Source of the DNA: DASWIG01 sp965371445
GTDB lineage: Bacteria; Acidobacteriota; Thermoanaerobaculia; Multivoradales; J023
Direction: 5' to 3'
Assembly (NCBI GenBank): GCA_965371445.1
Contig: CBDUYN010000041.1
Span: forward strand, 1-57,893
DNA length: 57,893 bases
Position 1 is the stretch's first letter, and each line of letters starts with the position of its first letter. Positions 47,978-56,791 of this stretch are shown here, one piece after another. Under the pieces are notes generated by a model. It ran no database searches. It was not told the DNA's origin and saw only the letters and a program-made list of their open reading frames with translations. The translations under genes and the position numbers were made by a program.

Positions 47978-48319
47978 TCAGAGCCAGAGGTGGCGGTCCA
48001 AGGCGGCGCGAACTTCTCTCATACGTTCCGGTGAAAGTCGTCCGAGACGGCGGAGGAATCGAGATCGGGAGACCGTTCGAATCTGCTCACAAAGAGCCTT
48101 GCTCTCTTGATCCAGGCCCCCTTCACCCGCTGCAAGTCGCACCTGGAAGGGAAACACCCGCGCGGTTTGACTCGTCGTCGGAACGACCGTCACGGTCGGG
48201 CTGGTCTTGTTGGCGAGATCGTTCTGCACGACGACGGCAGGCCGAGTTCTCCCGGTCTCGGAACCGACCACCGGGTCGAACGCCACCAGGTGGACCTCGC
48301 CACGCGCCAGCCGCTCCAT
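47978..48319 (-). CDS. mazF: MazF/PemK-like endoribonuclease toxin
   Basis: Protein of 113 aa. The MazF core is visible: GEVHLVAFDPVVGSETGRTR followed by PAVVVQNDLAN, then TVTVVPTTSQ and KALCEQIRTVSRSRFLRRLG. It cleaves mRNA at short sequence motifs when freed from its antitoxin. Its ATG overlaps the antitoxin stop as TGATG. Appears intact. Confidence 0.87.
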   Translation of the reverse strand: MERLARGEVHLVAFDPVVGSETGRTRPAVVVQNDLANKTSPTVTVVPTTSQTARVFPFQVRLAAGEGGLDQESKALCEQIRTVSRSRFLRRLGRLSPERMREVRAALDRHLWL

Positions 48320-48540
48320 CAGAGCCCGTCGCCTTCGACTGTCGTCCAGATGGGGTCGAGAGAGGGCGATTCCGCCTCGTATCGGTAGCCCTCCTCCATC
48401 TCCTGGATAAGCCGTTCCCGTTCGAGGTAGAGGACGTAGTGACGTACAGCCTCACGGATGAAATGGCTGAAGCTCCGGCGACCGACGTAGGGCTTGGCCG
48501 ACAGGAAGAGGTTCTCAGGGATGGAAATCGTGGTGCGCAT
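48319..48540 (-). CDS. Ribbon-helix-helix antitoxin of MazF
   Basis: Protein of 73 aa. The N-terminal strand MRTTISIPENLFLSAKPYVG with SFSHFIREAVRHYV is the ribbon-helix-helix DNA-binding domain, and the C-terminal acidic stretch (IQEMEEGYRYEAESPSLDP) would mask the toxin. First gene of the pair, one-base overlap with mazF. Divergent from the lipoprotein hydrolase gene. Confidence 0.85.
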   Translation of the reverse strand: MRTTISIPENLFLSAKPYVGRRSFSHFIREAVRHYVLYLERERLIQEMEEGYRYEAESPSLDPIWTTVEGDGL

Positions 48541-48626
48541 CGTTCACCTCATTGTTCATCACTTCGAGTGTAGAGGTTGGAATCACTCCATGTCAAGACG
48601 CCACCTGGGCGTGGCCCGCTGCATCT

Positions 48627-48635
48627 TGTTATACT
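48627..48635 (+). promoter_or_regulatory. Extended -10 promoter of the lipoprotein hydrolase gene
   Basis: TGTTATACT (TGn-TATACT) 43 nt upstream of the TTG start at 48679. A clear -35 was not found, as is common with extended -10 promoters. Confidence 0.5.
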
Positions 48636-48678
48636 GTGCGCTCTCTGAGGGAATCCAAGAACGACCTCCCGACGGCTC

Positions 48679-50031
48679 TTGCACCACTTGCCGAAACTCC
48701 TACCGCTCCTCCTCGCCGTCCTCCTCGGCGCCTGCGCCGGGCAGGTGCCGACGCCGGTCCACCCACCGCTGCGCGACGCCGAGGCGCGGCGTCCCGTAGT
48801 CCTCGTCCCCGGGATCACCGGGACGGTGCTGCGCGAGCGCGGCACGGGCAAGATCGTCTGGGGCAACGGCAAGAGCCTCTTTTTCCCCCGCGACGGTGCC
48901 TACGCCATGGCCCTGTCGCTCGGCGACGAGGACGCGGACAAGGACCTGGAGGCCGTCGCCATCCTCGAGGAGGTGACGCTTCTCGGGGTGATCAAGAAGG
49001 AGGCCTACGCGCCGATCGCCCGCATGCTGGAGGAGAACGGCTACCGCCGCGGCGACCTCGCAGCACCGCGCCCCGGCGACACGCTCTTTCTCTTCGCCTA
49101 CGACTGGCGGCGCTCCAACGAAGAAGCGGCCCGCGAGCTCGCCGAGGCGCTCGGACGAGTGCGCCGGGCGGAGGGCCGCGAACGCCTCGAGGTCGACCTG
49201 ATCTGCCAGTCCAACGGCGCCCACATCTGCCGCTACCTGGCGAAATACGGCGCCACCGCTCTTGCCGACGCCGAAGCCGGCCGGATCGAGGAGCGAGACG
49301 GCGTTTTTGTCGCCAAGATCATCCTGATCGGCACCTCGAACGGAGGGAGCCTCCGCATCCTGCGCGAGCTCGACCGCGGCCGCACGTATTTCCCTCTCGG
49401 ACGCAAGTTCCAGCCCGAGACGCTCTTCACCATGCCGGCCCTCTACCAGGACCTGCCGGCTTACCTGGACGGCTACTTCCTCGACGAAGAGGGCGGCGAG
49501 CTCCAGGTCGACCTCTACGACGCCGAGGCCTGGGAGGAATACGGCTGGTCGATCTTTGGCGAGGCGGCCCGCCGGCGCGTGGGGCGTCGTCCGGATCTTT
49601 TCGGCGGACCCGGGGAGTGGCGCGGCTTCCTACGCGGTGCGCTCTCGGACGCCCAACGCCTCCAGGCGCTTCTCCGGCGCGACGCACCGGGCTTCGCCGC
49701 GACACGCTACTACCTGATCCAAAATCCCGCGGATCCGACGCCGGAGCGTGCCGTCCTGGTTCCCAAGGACGACGGCTGGCGCCTGCTTTTCACCGGCGAC
49801 AAGGAGCTCGAAAAGCGTCCCGAGCTCTTGAAGCGGGCGAGCACGGTGGGCGACGGTCACGCCAGCCTCGCGAGCCAGTTGTGGCTCTCGCCTCAGGAGG
49901 AGGCGTCGATCGCGAGCGACCCCTTCCACGTCGAGGGAGACCACTTCGAGCTCATCCTGAACCCGTTGAGCCTGCAACGTCTGCTGGAGTATCTCCACGA
50001 CGACGGCACGACGCTCACCGCAACACCCTAG
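48679..50031 (+). CDS. Lipoprotein lipase/acyltransferase of LCAT-like alpha/beta hydrolase fold
   Basis: Protein of 450 aa. The signal peptide has a lipobox LLGAC (Cys19), so it is lipid-anchored. Mature part: VVLVPGITGTVLRERGTGKI (oxyanion loop of LCAT/PDAT-like lipases), FLFAYDWRRSNEEAARELAE, nucleophile LICQSNGAHICRYL with Ser flanked by GA, and late VEGDHFELI with the probable catalytic His. Start TTG 48679 gives a full signal peptide; TTG 48688 is possible. The ribosome binding site is poor. Likely acts on lipids or esters at the cell surface. It ends 3 nt inside the convergent FG-GAP gene. Confidence 0.82.
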   Translation: MHHLPKLLPLLLAVLLGACAGQVPTPVHPPLRDAEARRPVVLVPGITGTVLRERGTGKIVWGNGKSLFFPRDGAYAMALSLGDEDADKDLEAVAILEEVTLLGVIKKEAYAPIARMLEENGYRRGDLAAPRPGDTLFLFAYDWRRSNEEAARELAEALGRVRRAEGRERLEVDLICQSNGAHICRYLAKYGATALADAEAGRIEERDGVFVAKIILIGTSNGGSLRILRELDRGRTYFPLGRKFQPETLFTMPALYQDLPAYLDGYFLDEEGGELQVDLYDAEAWEEYGWSIFGEAARRRVGRRPDLFGGPGEWRGFLRGALSDAQRLQALLRRDAPGFAATRYYLIQNPADPTPERAVLVPKDDGWRLLFTGDKELEKRPELLKRASTVGDGHASLASQLWLSPQEEASIASDPFHVEGDHFELILNPLSLQRLLEYLHDDGTTLTATP

Positions 50032-51764
50032 GGGACGACCGCCGACCAGGCCGTGGTCGTCCCCGACTCGAAGCCGTCGCGAAAGAGGAGCTCCCTCGGC
50101 AGCGGACGAACGAGGACGAGGTTCCCGACGCCGTTCGTCGACGTCCCGTCGCCGAGCATCTCGTTCATGATCAGCTCGGGCCGGTCGTCGTCGTCGAGGT
50201 CGCCCGCCGCGGCGCTGTAGCAGAGGGTGTCGCCCGCCTGCGCGCCCTGGATCTCGATCGTCTCGAGCAGCTCCGGTGCCGGCAACGCGGCCGTGTTGAC
50301 GAGGGCCGGCCAGCCGCCGGCGCGTCCGAGGAAGACGTGAGCCACGCCAGCTGTCGTGCGGCCCTGGGGCGCGCCGTGGGGCGAGCAGAAGGCGAGGTCG
50401 CCGAGGCCGTCGCCGTTGAAGTCGCCCTGGGCGACGGTGTCGCCGCCGACGGCGCCCTGGTTGGGACCCAGGATCATCGAGAAGTCGATTTCCACTGGCG
50501 GGGAAGTCATGTTGAAGGACGCTCCCTTCAACGAGGCGGCCTGGTAGAAGACATATCCTATGCCCGATTGGAGACGGGCTCCGCCGGTGCCGTCGCCCGT
50601 CAAGTCGCCGACGAAGAGGTCGGCCGACCTGTCGCCGTCGAAGTCGAGCCCTCCCAGGAGCTCCTCGCCGAAGTTGAGGTTCAAGTCGCCGCCAGAGATC
50701 GTCGTGCGGCTGCCGGGCAGGGCGTCCAACGTGAGCTCGAAGACGTCGGGCCACGGTGGGTCGAAGTTGTCGTCCCAGAGGATGGTGAGGCGGCCTGTGC
50801 CGTCGCCGCCGGCGGAGTGAGCGGTACCGCCCGCGGGCGCCAGGGAGGCGCCCATGCGATTCAGCGTCGCCGCCGCCAGCACCTCGCCGCGGCCGTTGCC
50901 GTCGAGGTCGGCGATCTGACAGGTCGCCCCGAGATGATGTTCGCCGGCGTTTTCCGTCGCTGTCACGCGCGCCACGAGTCCCGCGAGCGGCGACGCCGCG
51001 CCGTTTGACCAGTCGTCCAGGTCGTAGGTGTCGCCGGTGGCGAGGTGCGGGCCTCCGGCGAGGAGGTAGACGGCGCCGTGGTGCGTCGTCAGGCCCTCCT
51101 GGTCCGCTCCCACCACGATGTCCGTCGTGCCGTCGCCGTCGACGTCGCCGGTGCGTACCCAGATGCAAAACCGGCCGTCGGCGACGGTTCCCAGGACGTG
51201 GGTCATCGTCACCGCACCGGATGGCTCGTCGAGCTCGAGCGGCATGAACGTCGCCGCGCGGGTGCGAAGCGCTCCTCCCCCGGCGACGATGGTCAACGCC
51301 CCGGCGCCGATGCGTCCTGCCGGAGAGTAGTTTTGACGGCAGATCAGGAGGTCGGCGAGGCCGTCGCCGGTGACGTCGTCCATCCAGATCTCGCTGCCGG
51401 CCGTCTCCGTCGCCTGGACGCCGTAGATCCGCAGCACCCGCTCCGAGTCGACGGCGGTGTCGATCGTGCCGGTCACCGTGCCGTCGCCGAAGACGAGGTC
51501 GACCTCGCCGGCTCGGAGGAGACCTCCCGGGCTCGCGGTCATGAAGGCGACCGCCGAGTCGGCATGGCCGTCGCCGTCGACGTCGAGGCCGCCGGCCACG
51601 GGAACGCCGTAGGAGCCGGAGCCGGAGGCGCCGTGGACGCGGGCCAGCTGGCCGCTCGCCGTCGTCGTCGCGGCGAGGTCCAGAACGACGATCGGCTGGG
51701 CGCTGGCTCGCGGAACCGTGATGCCGAGGCCGGCGAGCATCGCCAAGGCCACGACGGCTCTCAT
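50028..51764 (-). CDS. Secreted FG-GAP/integrin-like propeller protein with DGFESG tail
   Basis: Protein of 578 aa from ATG 51764, which overlaps the subtilase stop (TGATG), so the two genes are coupled. Signal peptide (VVALAMLAGLGITVPRASA). Repeated calcium-loop motifs of FG-GAP blades follow (GGLDVDGDGHADSAVAF, DVDGDGTTDIVVGADQ, DFDGDRSADLFVGDLTGDG, DFNGDGLGDLAFCSP, DLDDDDRPELIMNE). The C terminus is LFRDGFESGTTTAWSAVVP, nearly the same as the end of the Cys-rich protein at 88-1110. Extracellular; probable binding or adhesion role. Confidence 0.85.
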   Translation of the reverse strand: MRAVVALAMLAGLGITVPRASAQPIVVLDLAATTTASGQLARVHGASGSGSYGVPVAGGLDVDGDGHADSAVAFMTASPGGLLRAGEVDLVFGDGTVTGTIDTAVDSERVLRIYGVQATETAGSEIWMDDVTGDGLADLLICRQNYSPAGRIGAGALTIVAGGGALRTRAATFMPLELDEPSGAVTMTHVLGTVADGRFCIWVRTGDVDGDGTTDIVVGADQEGLTTHHGAVYLLAGGPHLATGDTYDLDDWSNGAASPLAGLVARVTATENAGEHHLGATCQIADLDGNGRGEVLAAATLNRMGASLAPAGGTAHSAGGDGTGRLTILWDDNFDPPWPDVFELTLDALPGSRTTISGGDLNLNFGEELLGGLDFDGDRSADLFVGDLTGDGTGGARLQSGIGYVFYQAASLKGASFNMTSPPVEIDFSMILGPNQGAVGGDTVAQGDFNGDGLGDLAFCSPHGAPQGRTTAGVAHVFLGRAGGWPALVNTAALPAPELLETIEIQGAQAGDTLCYSAAAGDLDDDDRPELIMNEMLGDGTSTNGVGNLVLVRPLPRELLFRDGFESGTTTAWSAVVP

Positions 51765-53011
51765 CAAGGGCCGTCCGCTTTCGCATAGAGGAGCCGGTTC
51801 TGCGAGCCAGCGCCGGGGTTGGCGACCACCCCGGGCGTCGCGGCCTCGAGGACGCAGCGCTCCAGGTCCGCCGGCCCGGCCTCCGGTTGCCGCTCGCGGC
51901 ACAGCGCCAGCACCCCCGCAACGTGGGGCGAGGCCATGCTGGTGCCCGAGATGACGAGCTCGCCGCCGCCGCGCTGCGCCGACTCGACGTCGACTCCCGG
52001 CGCGAAGAGGTCGACGCAGAGGCCGTAGTTGGAAAAGACCGCCCGCCGGTCGCGCTTGTCGGTGGCGCCGACGCCGACCGCCTCGGCGACGCGCGACGGC
52101 GAGCTGGCGCAAGCCTGGCGCGAGTCGTTGCCGGCGGCCACGGCATAGGCGACGCCGGCCGCGATCGAACGGCAGAGCGCCGCGTCGAGCGCTGGCGCGG
52201 CGCCGCCGCCGAGCGACATGTTGGCCACCGCCGGCCAGCCGTTCTCCCGGGCGTGGGCCGTGACCCACTCGATCCCTGCGATGACGTCGGCGTCGGATCC
52301 GGTGCCGTTTCTCAGGACCCGGACCGGATGCAGGACGACCTCCTTGGCGATGCCGTAACGCGTTCCGCCGATCGTCCCGGCGACGTGGGTGCCGTGGTCG
52401 TTGTCGTCGCCGGTGCCGCCGGGCTGCGAGCTGAAGCCCTCGCCGACGCGGCCGGCGAAGTCCGGATGGCTGTCGTCGAGACCCGTGTCGAGGACGTAGA
52501 CGTGGACGCCCTTACCCGTAGCTCCCGGCTCGAAGACGCCGTCGAGCGGCAGCTCGCGCTGGTCGGAGCGGTCGAGCCCCCAGGGCGTCGACGCCGCCGT
52601 GCTCACGATGGGCGAGACGCTCTTGGTGCCGTTCCTCTGGACGAACGCGACCCGCGGGTCCTCGGCGAGCCGCCGGGCGGCCTCCTCGTCCATCTCGGCG
52701 GCGAGGATGCCCACGGCGGAGTAGGTCTCGACGTCGCGCATCGCGAAAGCCGTCGCCAGCGCCGGGGCCACCTGCGGCGCGAGGGCCGCCGGCTCGCCCG
52801 GCGTGCGACGCAGGACGACGAGGTAGCGCTCGCCCTCGGCGGGCTCGGGGGCGGCGAGGAGGCCCCGGGGCATGGAGCTCTCCGCGCTCATGAGGCCGGG
52901 AGCGTCGCCGGCACAGAAGACGGGTTGGAGGGGTTCGCTCGTCGAGGCGCAGGCGCCGAGAAGCGCCGCGGTGAGGAGCGCCAGCGCAGCCGCGGGGATC
53001 CGGTTCTTCAT
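51764..53011 (-). CDS. Subtilisin-like serine protease (S8), lipoprotein
   Basis: Protein of 415 aa. Signal peptide with lipobox LLGAC (Cys21), an inhibitor-I9-like propeptide (~60-130, YLVVLRRTPGEPAAL... DPRVAFVQRNG) and then the S8 catalytic domain with the complete triad: Asp in VYVLDTGLDDSHPDF, His in NDHGTHVAGTIGG and Ser in ISGTSMASPHVAGVLAL, with the oxyanion Asn in AVAAGNDSR. The proteinase K-like subfamily is likely from the order and Cys content. It is followed with a one-base overlap by the FG-GAP gene, which may be its partner or substrate. Confidence 0.92.
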   Translation of the reverse strand: MKNRIPAAALALLTAALLGACASTSEPLQPVFCAGDAPGLMSAESSMPRGLLAAPEPAEGERYLVVLRRTPGEPAALAPQVAPALATAFAMRDVETYSAVGILAAEMDEEAARRLAEDPRVAFVQRNGTKSVSPIVSTAASTPWGLDRSDQRELPLDGVFEPGATGKGVHVYVLDTGLDDSHPDFAGRVGEGFSSQPGGTGDDNDHGTHVAGTIGGTRYGIAKEVVLHPVRVLRNGTGSDADVIAGIEWVTAHARENGWPAVANMSLGGGAAPALDAALCRSIAAGVAYAVAAGNDSRQACASSPSRVAEAVGVGATDKRDRRAVFSNYGLCVDLFAPGVDVESAQRGGGELVISGTSMASPHVAGVLALCRERQPEAGPADLERCVLEAATPGVVANPGAGSQNRLLYAKADGP

Positions 53012-53071
53012 GGCTTACCTCTCTCGGGCGTCTTGCCCGATGGGTTCGGGGTGGCGTCCATCTTACACCAG

Positions 53072-54895
53072 CTAGTCCTCTTCCCGCGGCTCGTAGCGCG
53101 GCATGGGCTTGCGCGGCATCAGCTCGTCACGCATCGCCGCGTGGTAGGCGAACGAGGCCACGATGACCGAGGCCTGCATCAGGTCCTCGCGCACCAGATG
53201 GTCGTAGACGTCCATGTTGGTGTGGTGCGTACGGGTCAAGTAGTCGAGCCTGTCCTGGATGAACTGAAAGCCCGGCAGGCCGACGGCGTCGAAAGACTGG
53301 TGGTCGGTTCCGCCGGTGTTGCGCGTCGCGACCGTCGTCGCCTCGAGGTCGTGGAACGGCTCAAGCCAGGCTTCGAAGATGTTCGCCGCCGCGGCGTTCT
53401 GCTGGGCGTAGACGCCACGGATGCGCCCGCTCCCGTTGTCGAGGTTGAAGTAGGTGGAGAACCTTGCGTGGTCCGGCAGGGTCTCGACCTCGCCTTCCAT
53501 CTTCTTCATCCAGCGCGGCTGGTCCTTGGTCTCTTCGTCCTCGACGATCGGCAGCTTCGCGAGGTGCTCCTCGACGAAGGCGCGCGAGCCCAAGAGCCCC
53601 TGTTCCTCGCCCGACCAGAGGCCGACGCGGATCGTGCGCCTGGGTTTTACGCCCAGGGCCTGGAGGATGCGCACCGCCTCCATCATCACGGCGCAGCCGG
53701 CGGCGTTGTCGGTGGCGCCGGTGCCCGCGTGCCAGGAGTCGAGGTGGGCGCCGAGCATCACGACGCCGGCGTCCGGGTCGGTACCGGGGATCTCGGCGAA
53801 GGTGTTGTAGGCCATCTCGTCCTCGTCGTGGAACTGGGCGGTGACGTCGATCTCGAGCTCGACGGGCATCTCCCAGGTTTCCTCCTCGGCCTCTTCTTCC
53901 TCCGCCTCTTCTTCCTCCGCCTCCTCCGCCTCGCCTTCGGCGTTCTCCTCGCCTTCGGCGTTCTCCTCGCCTTCGGCGTTCTCCTCGCCTTCGGCATTCT
54001 CCTCGCCTTCGGCGTTCTCCTCGCCTTCGGCGTTCTCCTCGCCTTCGCGGCCCTTTCCCTTGTCTTTCGGCTTCGGGGGATCCGGCAGCATCCGCAGGAT
54101 CCAGTTGTACTGCTCGGCGGCCATCACGACCACCGGGACGCCGGGGTCCTCGTCGCTCTTGCGAGAGCCGGCGCTGCCGACGCGGACGAGTCCGCCGTCG
54201 CGCGAGCTGATCTTGACCATCGCCACCACGCCTTCCTCGACGAGGAAGGCGTGGAGGTCGTTCTTGATCTCGTAACGTTTCCGCGCCCGGGCCCGCCAGT
54301 CGCCGCGTCCACCGCGTCCGCCGCGTCCGCGCTCCCCGGGAATCTCGTAAATCGTCATCTTCTCGAGGTCCTCGGCGGAGCGGCGCTGGAAGGCCGGCTC
54401 GTCCGCGTCGCGCAGGTCGCGCTGGTCGTCGACGAAGAGGATCTTGCCAGCGAGCTTGCCGCGCCAGCGCTCCATGTCCTCTTTCGACTCGATCTTGAGC
54501 TTCACCGCATGGCCGCGCACGGGGCCGTCGGTGCCGGGCGCCCAGGCCGCGGGCAGCGCGGCGAGCGGCAGCTGCCGGGGCTCCGTCATGTGGACCGAGG
54601 CGCGGCTGAACGTCCAGCCGCGGCCGAAGGGGCCGTAGGCCTCGAGGTGGGCGTTTTGAAGGCCCCATTCCGCCATCTTTTCGCGGCTCCACTCGTTGGC
54701 CTCCTTCATCTCCGGCGAGCCGGTGAGGCGCGGTCCGATCGTGTCGGTCAGGTGCTTGACGGTGTCCATGACCTCGGACCGGCGCAGGCCTTCGTCCCGG
54801 ATCCGGTTGACCATGTCCCAGTCGACCGGCTCTTCTGAGAGAGCCGGAGCTGCAAGCAGCAGCAGGAGGGCGGCCATACAGAGGTTTCGCAGCAT
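53072..54895 (-). CDS. M28-family zinc aminopeptidase with acidic repeat insertion
   Basis: Exported protein of 607 aa: signal peptide (CMAALLLLLAAPALS), PA-like domain (~100-270), then the M28 catalytic domain with zinc ligands in GAHLDSWHAGTGATDNAAG, WSGEEQGLLGSRAF and GTDHQSFDAVG. An unusual acidic insertion precedes the catalytic domain: six copies of GEENAE, then a run of A-E-E-E units, encoded by an 18-bp tandem repeat (53931-54038). A Gly/Arg stretch (GERGRGGRGGRGDWRAR) lies before it. ATG 54895 has AAAGGAG. The insertion length probably varies between strains. Periplasmic or secreted peptidase. Confidence 0.9.
   Translation of the reverse strand: MLRNLCMAALLLLLAAPALSEEPVDWDMVNRIRDEGLRRSEVMDTVKHLTDTIGPRLTGSPEMKEANEWSREKMAEWGLQNAHLEAYGPFGRGWTFSRASVHMTEPRQLPLAALPAAWAPGTDGPVRGHAVKLKIESKEDMERWRGKLAGKILFVDDQRDLRDADEPAFQRRSAEDLEKMTIYEIPGERGRGGRGGRGDWRARARKRYEIKNDLHAFLVEEGVVAMVKISSRDGGLVRVGSAGSRKSDEDPGVPVVVMAAEQYNWILRMLPDPPKPKDKGKGREGEENAEGEENAEGEENAEGEENAEGEENAEGEENAEGEAEEAEEEEAEEEEAEEETWEMPVELEIDVTAQFHDEDEMAYNTFAEIPGTDPDAGVVMLGAHLDSWHAGTGATDNAAGCAVMMEAVRILQALGVKPRRTIRVGLWSGEEQGLLGSRAFVEEHLAKLPIVEDEETKDQPRWMKKMEGEVETLPDHARFSTYFNLDNGSGRIRGVYAQQNAAAANIFEAWLEPFHDLEATTVATRNTGGTDHQSFDAVGLPGFQFIQDRLDYLTRTHHTNMDVYDHLVREDLMQASVIVASFAYHAAMRDELMPRKPMPRYEPREED
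53931..54050. repeat. 18-bp minisatellite inside the M28 peptidase gene
   Basis: Six units of TCGCCTTCGGCGTTCTCC (53931-54038; the fourth has one substitution) plus a partial unit. The unit length is a multiple of three, so slippage would keep the frame. It is followed at lower coordinates by a shorter CTCCTC-type acidic repeat. Confidence 0.9.
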
Positions 54896-55132
54896 GAAAT
54901 GTCTCCTTTGCGATAGTGGGCGCTTCAGGCGCCGGACGATCGTACCGGGTGGCTGCCGCCGTGTCGAGGCGACCGATGCTTGCCAGCGAGCTGAATCGCT
55001 CGTGTCCCGAAAAACCACCCGCCGACGTGCCGGAAACCACCCGGGCGGGTGGTGGCAAGGCCCGAGGAAGTCTGCAGAATCACAAGGTGTAGGGCAAACC
55101 GATGAGACCGCAGTCGACCGAGGAGACCCACG

Positions 55133-55624
55133 ATGAAAAGTAGAGCCACTGTCTGGCGCAAGCTGTCCTCAGGCATCCCGGCAGCGGCGCTCTTCGTTGG
55201 GCTCTTGATGGCCCTGAGCCTGGTCGTCGCGCAGGTGTTGCCCGCGCAGACCGACGTGCCCTCGAACCAGGGACAGATCCACGTCGGTAAGAGCCTCTTT
55301 CGTAGTTACTGCAAGAGTTGCCACGGTCCCAAAGGCGAGGGCGACGGATCCATTGCCGATTCTCTTAGCACACCGCCTGCCGATCTCACGACCCTCGCCG
55401 GCAAGAACGGCGGCGAGTACCCCTTCGAGCTCGTCGTCAAGATCATCGACGGCCGCGAGCTGGTACCTGGCCACACGACGAAGGCCGACATGCCGATCTG
55501 GGGCGACGCGTTCTCCCGGCTCGGGGATGGCGGCGACGACGGCGTGAAACAGAAGGTTGAAGCCTTGGCTCACTTCCTGGGCTCGATCCAGAAAGCGGTT
55601 CCTGCCAACTCCGAAGGCTCCTGA
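55133..55624 (+). CDS. Exported class I cytochrome c
   Basis: Protein of 163 aa with an N-terminal signal or anchor (AALFVGLLMALSLVVAQVL), one haem site CKSCHGPKGEGDG and a Met axial ligand in TKADMPIWGDAF. Small mono-haem electron carrier in the periplasm. ATG 55133 is weakly preceded by GAGGAGACCCACG. Monocistronic with a strong terminator at 55656-55687. The ~235-bp upstream gap contains a CCACCC-GGGC-GGGTGG hairpin (55037-55052) but no gene. Confidence 0.88.
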   Translation: MKSRATVWRKLSSGIPAAALFVGLLMALSLVVAQVLPAQTDVPSNQGQIHVGKSLFRSYCKSCHGPKGEGDGSIADSLSTPPADLTTLAGKNGGEYPFELVVKIIDGRELVPGHTTKADMPIWGDAFSRLGDGGDDGVKQKVEALAHFLGSIQKAVPANSEGS

Positions 55625-55655
55625 GACTCCTCACACATCCTCCTTCCTGGGTGCA

Positions 55656-55687
55656 GCCACCGGTACCAAGTACCGGTGGCATTTTTT
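55656..55687 (+). terminator. Rho-independent terminator of the cytochrome c gene
   Basis: Perfect 11-bp stem GCCACCGGTAC / GTACCGGTGGC with a 3-nt loop, followed by a T6 tract. Confidence 0.9.
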
Positions 55688-55721
55688 CTGCCCGGCGCTC
55701 CGGATCTCGGGGTGCGGCCGC

Positions 55722-55752
55722 AAAAAAAGGGGCCGGCGTTGCCGCCGGCCCC
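55722..55752 (-). terminator. Rho-independent terminator of the coiled-coil gene
   Basis: On the minus strand a 10-bp GC stem (GGGGCCGGCG / CGCCGGCCCC, loop of 4) is followed by T7. It terminates the gene at 55784-56665. Confidence 0.9.
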
Positions 55753-55783
55753 AGGAGACGGGTGGAACGTGACCGCGAGTCGG

Positions 55784-56665
55784 TCAGTCGAGCGAAACGA
55801 CGTCCTCCTCACCGTCGCACGAGCTCTCCTCCGGAGGCGGATTCTCCTCCTGAACCGGCGCGGAATCCTCGCCGGCCCTTTCCTCCACCGAGGGCTCCAC
55901 CGGATCCTCGAAGAAGCTGAAGACGTCCTCGGACAGCTCCGGACGCCCCGCCTGGCCCACCTTGGGACGCAGGCGCACCGAGTGGAACCTCTCGCCCGCC
56001 AGGACGTAGAAGGCCTCATGGAAACGAGAGCCGTGGACGAAGACCTCCGTGAAGTGGTCGAGGGCCTGCGTCTTGGCTTTCAAGGCCTCTTCGGTGACGC
56101 GCCTTTGTTCCTCCAGCTCGTCGAGGGTCTCGTCGAGCCGCAGGATCAGAGGCTGGATTTCCTCGACGTGCTTTTGCGGTGCGAGCGTGTCGGCGTCCGT
56201 GCCTTCCTCGGCCAGGGCCGTCGAGTCCGGATCTGTCAGGACCTCGATCGTTTCCCGGCCGAAGCGCACGAGCACCTGCGGATCGGATCGGCCGAAGTTC
56301 GGTTCCAGGCCCAGGAAGCGCTCGCTCATCCCGCGGCCGAAACCTTCCACGGTCTTACGAGCCTTCAAGAGCACCTGGTAGAGCTCCTCGGCGAACCGGT
56401 CGCGCCGCGCCCGGATCTGCATTTCGAGGCGTAGCGCGTTACGGTGCCACGTCTCGGTTTTCTCCAACTGGTGCCGGGCGAATTCGATCATCCGTCCGAT
56501 GACCACCTGGATGAGGGAGATACACTCGAGATGCAGCTGCTCTCCCTCGCGCAAGTGTTCCGAGGCCCGCTGAAGAAATGATCGCGCCATCTTGGGCGCG
56601 AAGCCCTTCACACGGGTCACGACGGTTCTTGCGAACCGCAGTTTGTTGGTGATCGTTTTAAACAT
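55784..56665 (-). CDS. Hypothetical helical, coiled-coil protein
   Basis: Protein of 293 aa, not recognised. The N-terminal region is basic (KTITNKLRFARTVVTRVKGF) and is followed by long amphipathic helices (EHLREGEQLHLECISLIQVV, LDETLDELEEQRRVTEEALK). The tail is acidic and ends EESSCDGEEDVVSLD. No signal peptide. ATG 56665 has AAAGGAGGATCG upstream. It lies downstream of the XRE regulator gene with the T7-repeat region between, so it may be that regulator's target. Confidence 0.65.
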   Translation of the reverse strand: MFKTITNKLRFARTVVTRVKGFAPKMARSFLQRASEHLREGEQLHLECISLIQVVIGRMIEFARHQLEKTETWHRNALRLEMQIRARRDRFAEELYQVLLKARKTVEGFGRGMSERFLGLEPNFGRSDPQVLVRFGRETIEVLTDPDSTALAEEGTDADTLAPQKHVEEIQPLILRLDETLDELEEQRRVTEEALKAKTQALDHFTEVFVHGSRFHEAFYVLAGERFHSVRLRPKVGQAGRPELSEDVFSFFEDPVEPSVEERAGEDSAPVQEENPPPEESSCDGEEDVVSLD

Positions 56666-56791
56666 AAAACGATCCTCCTTTCTTTCCCCCGGCCGTCCGC
56701 CGGGATTGTGCGGCCGGATTCGTTTCCGGCGCCGCTGCAATCATTGTCGACGGGAAAAAGGCGGGAGTCCACCCCAAAAACTTGGGAATTT

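Noticed and set aside
53931..54050. Possible CRISPR array
   Set aside because: Contiguous 18-bp tandem units without spacers, in frame within a peptidase gene.
51887..54838. 983-codon plus-strand frame over the subtilase and M28 genes
   Set aside because: Contains GVLLAF repeats that merely mirror the acidic minisatellite; both minus-strand genes have intact catalytic sites.
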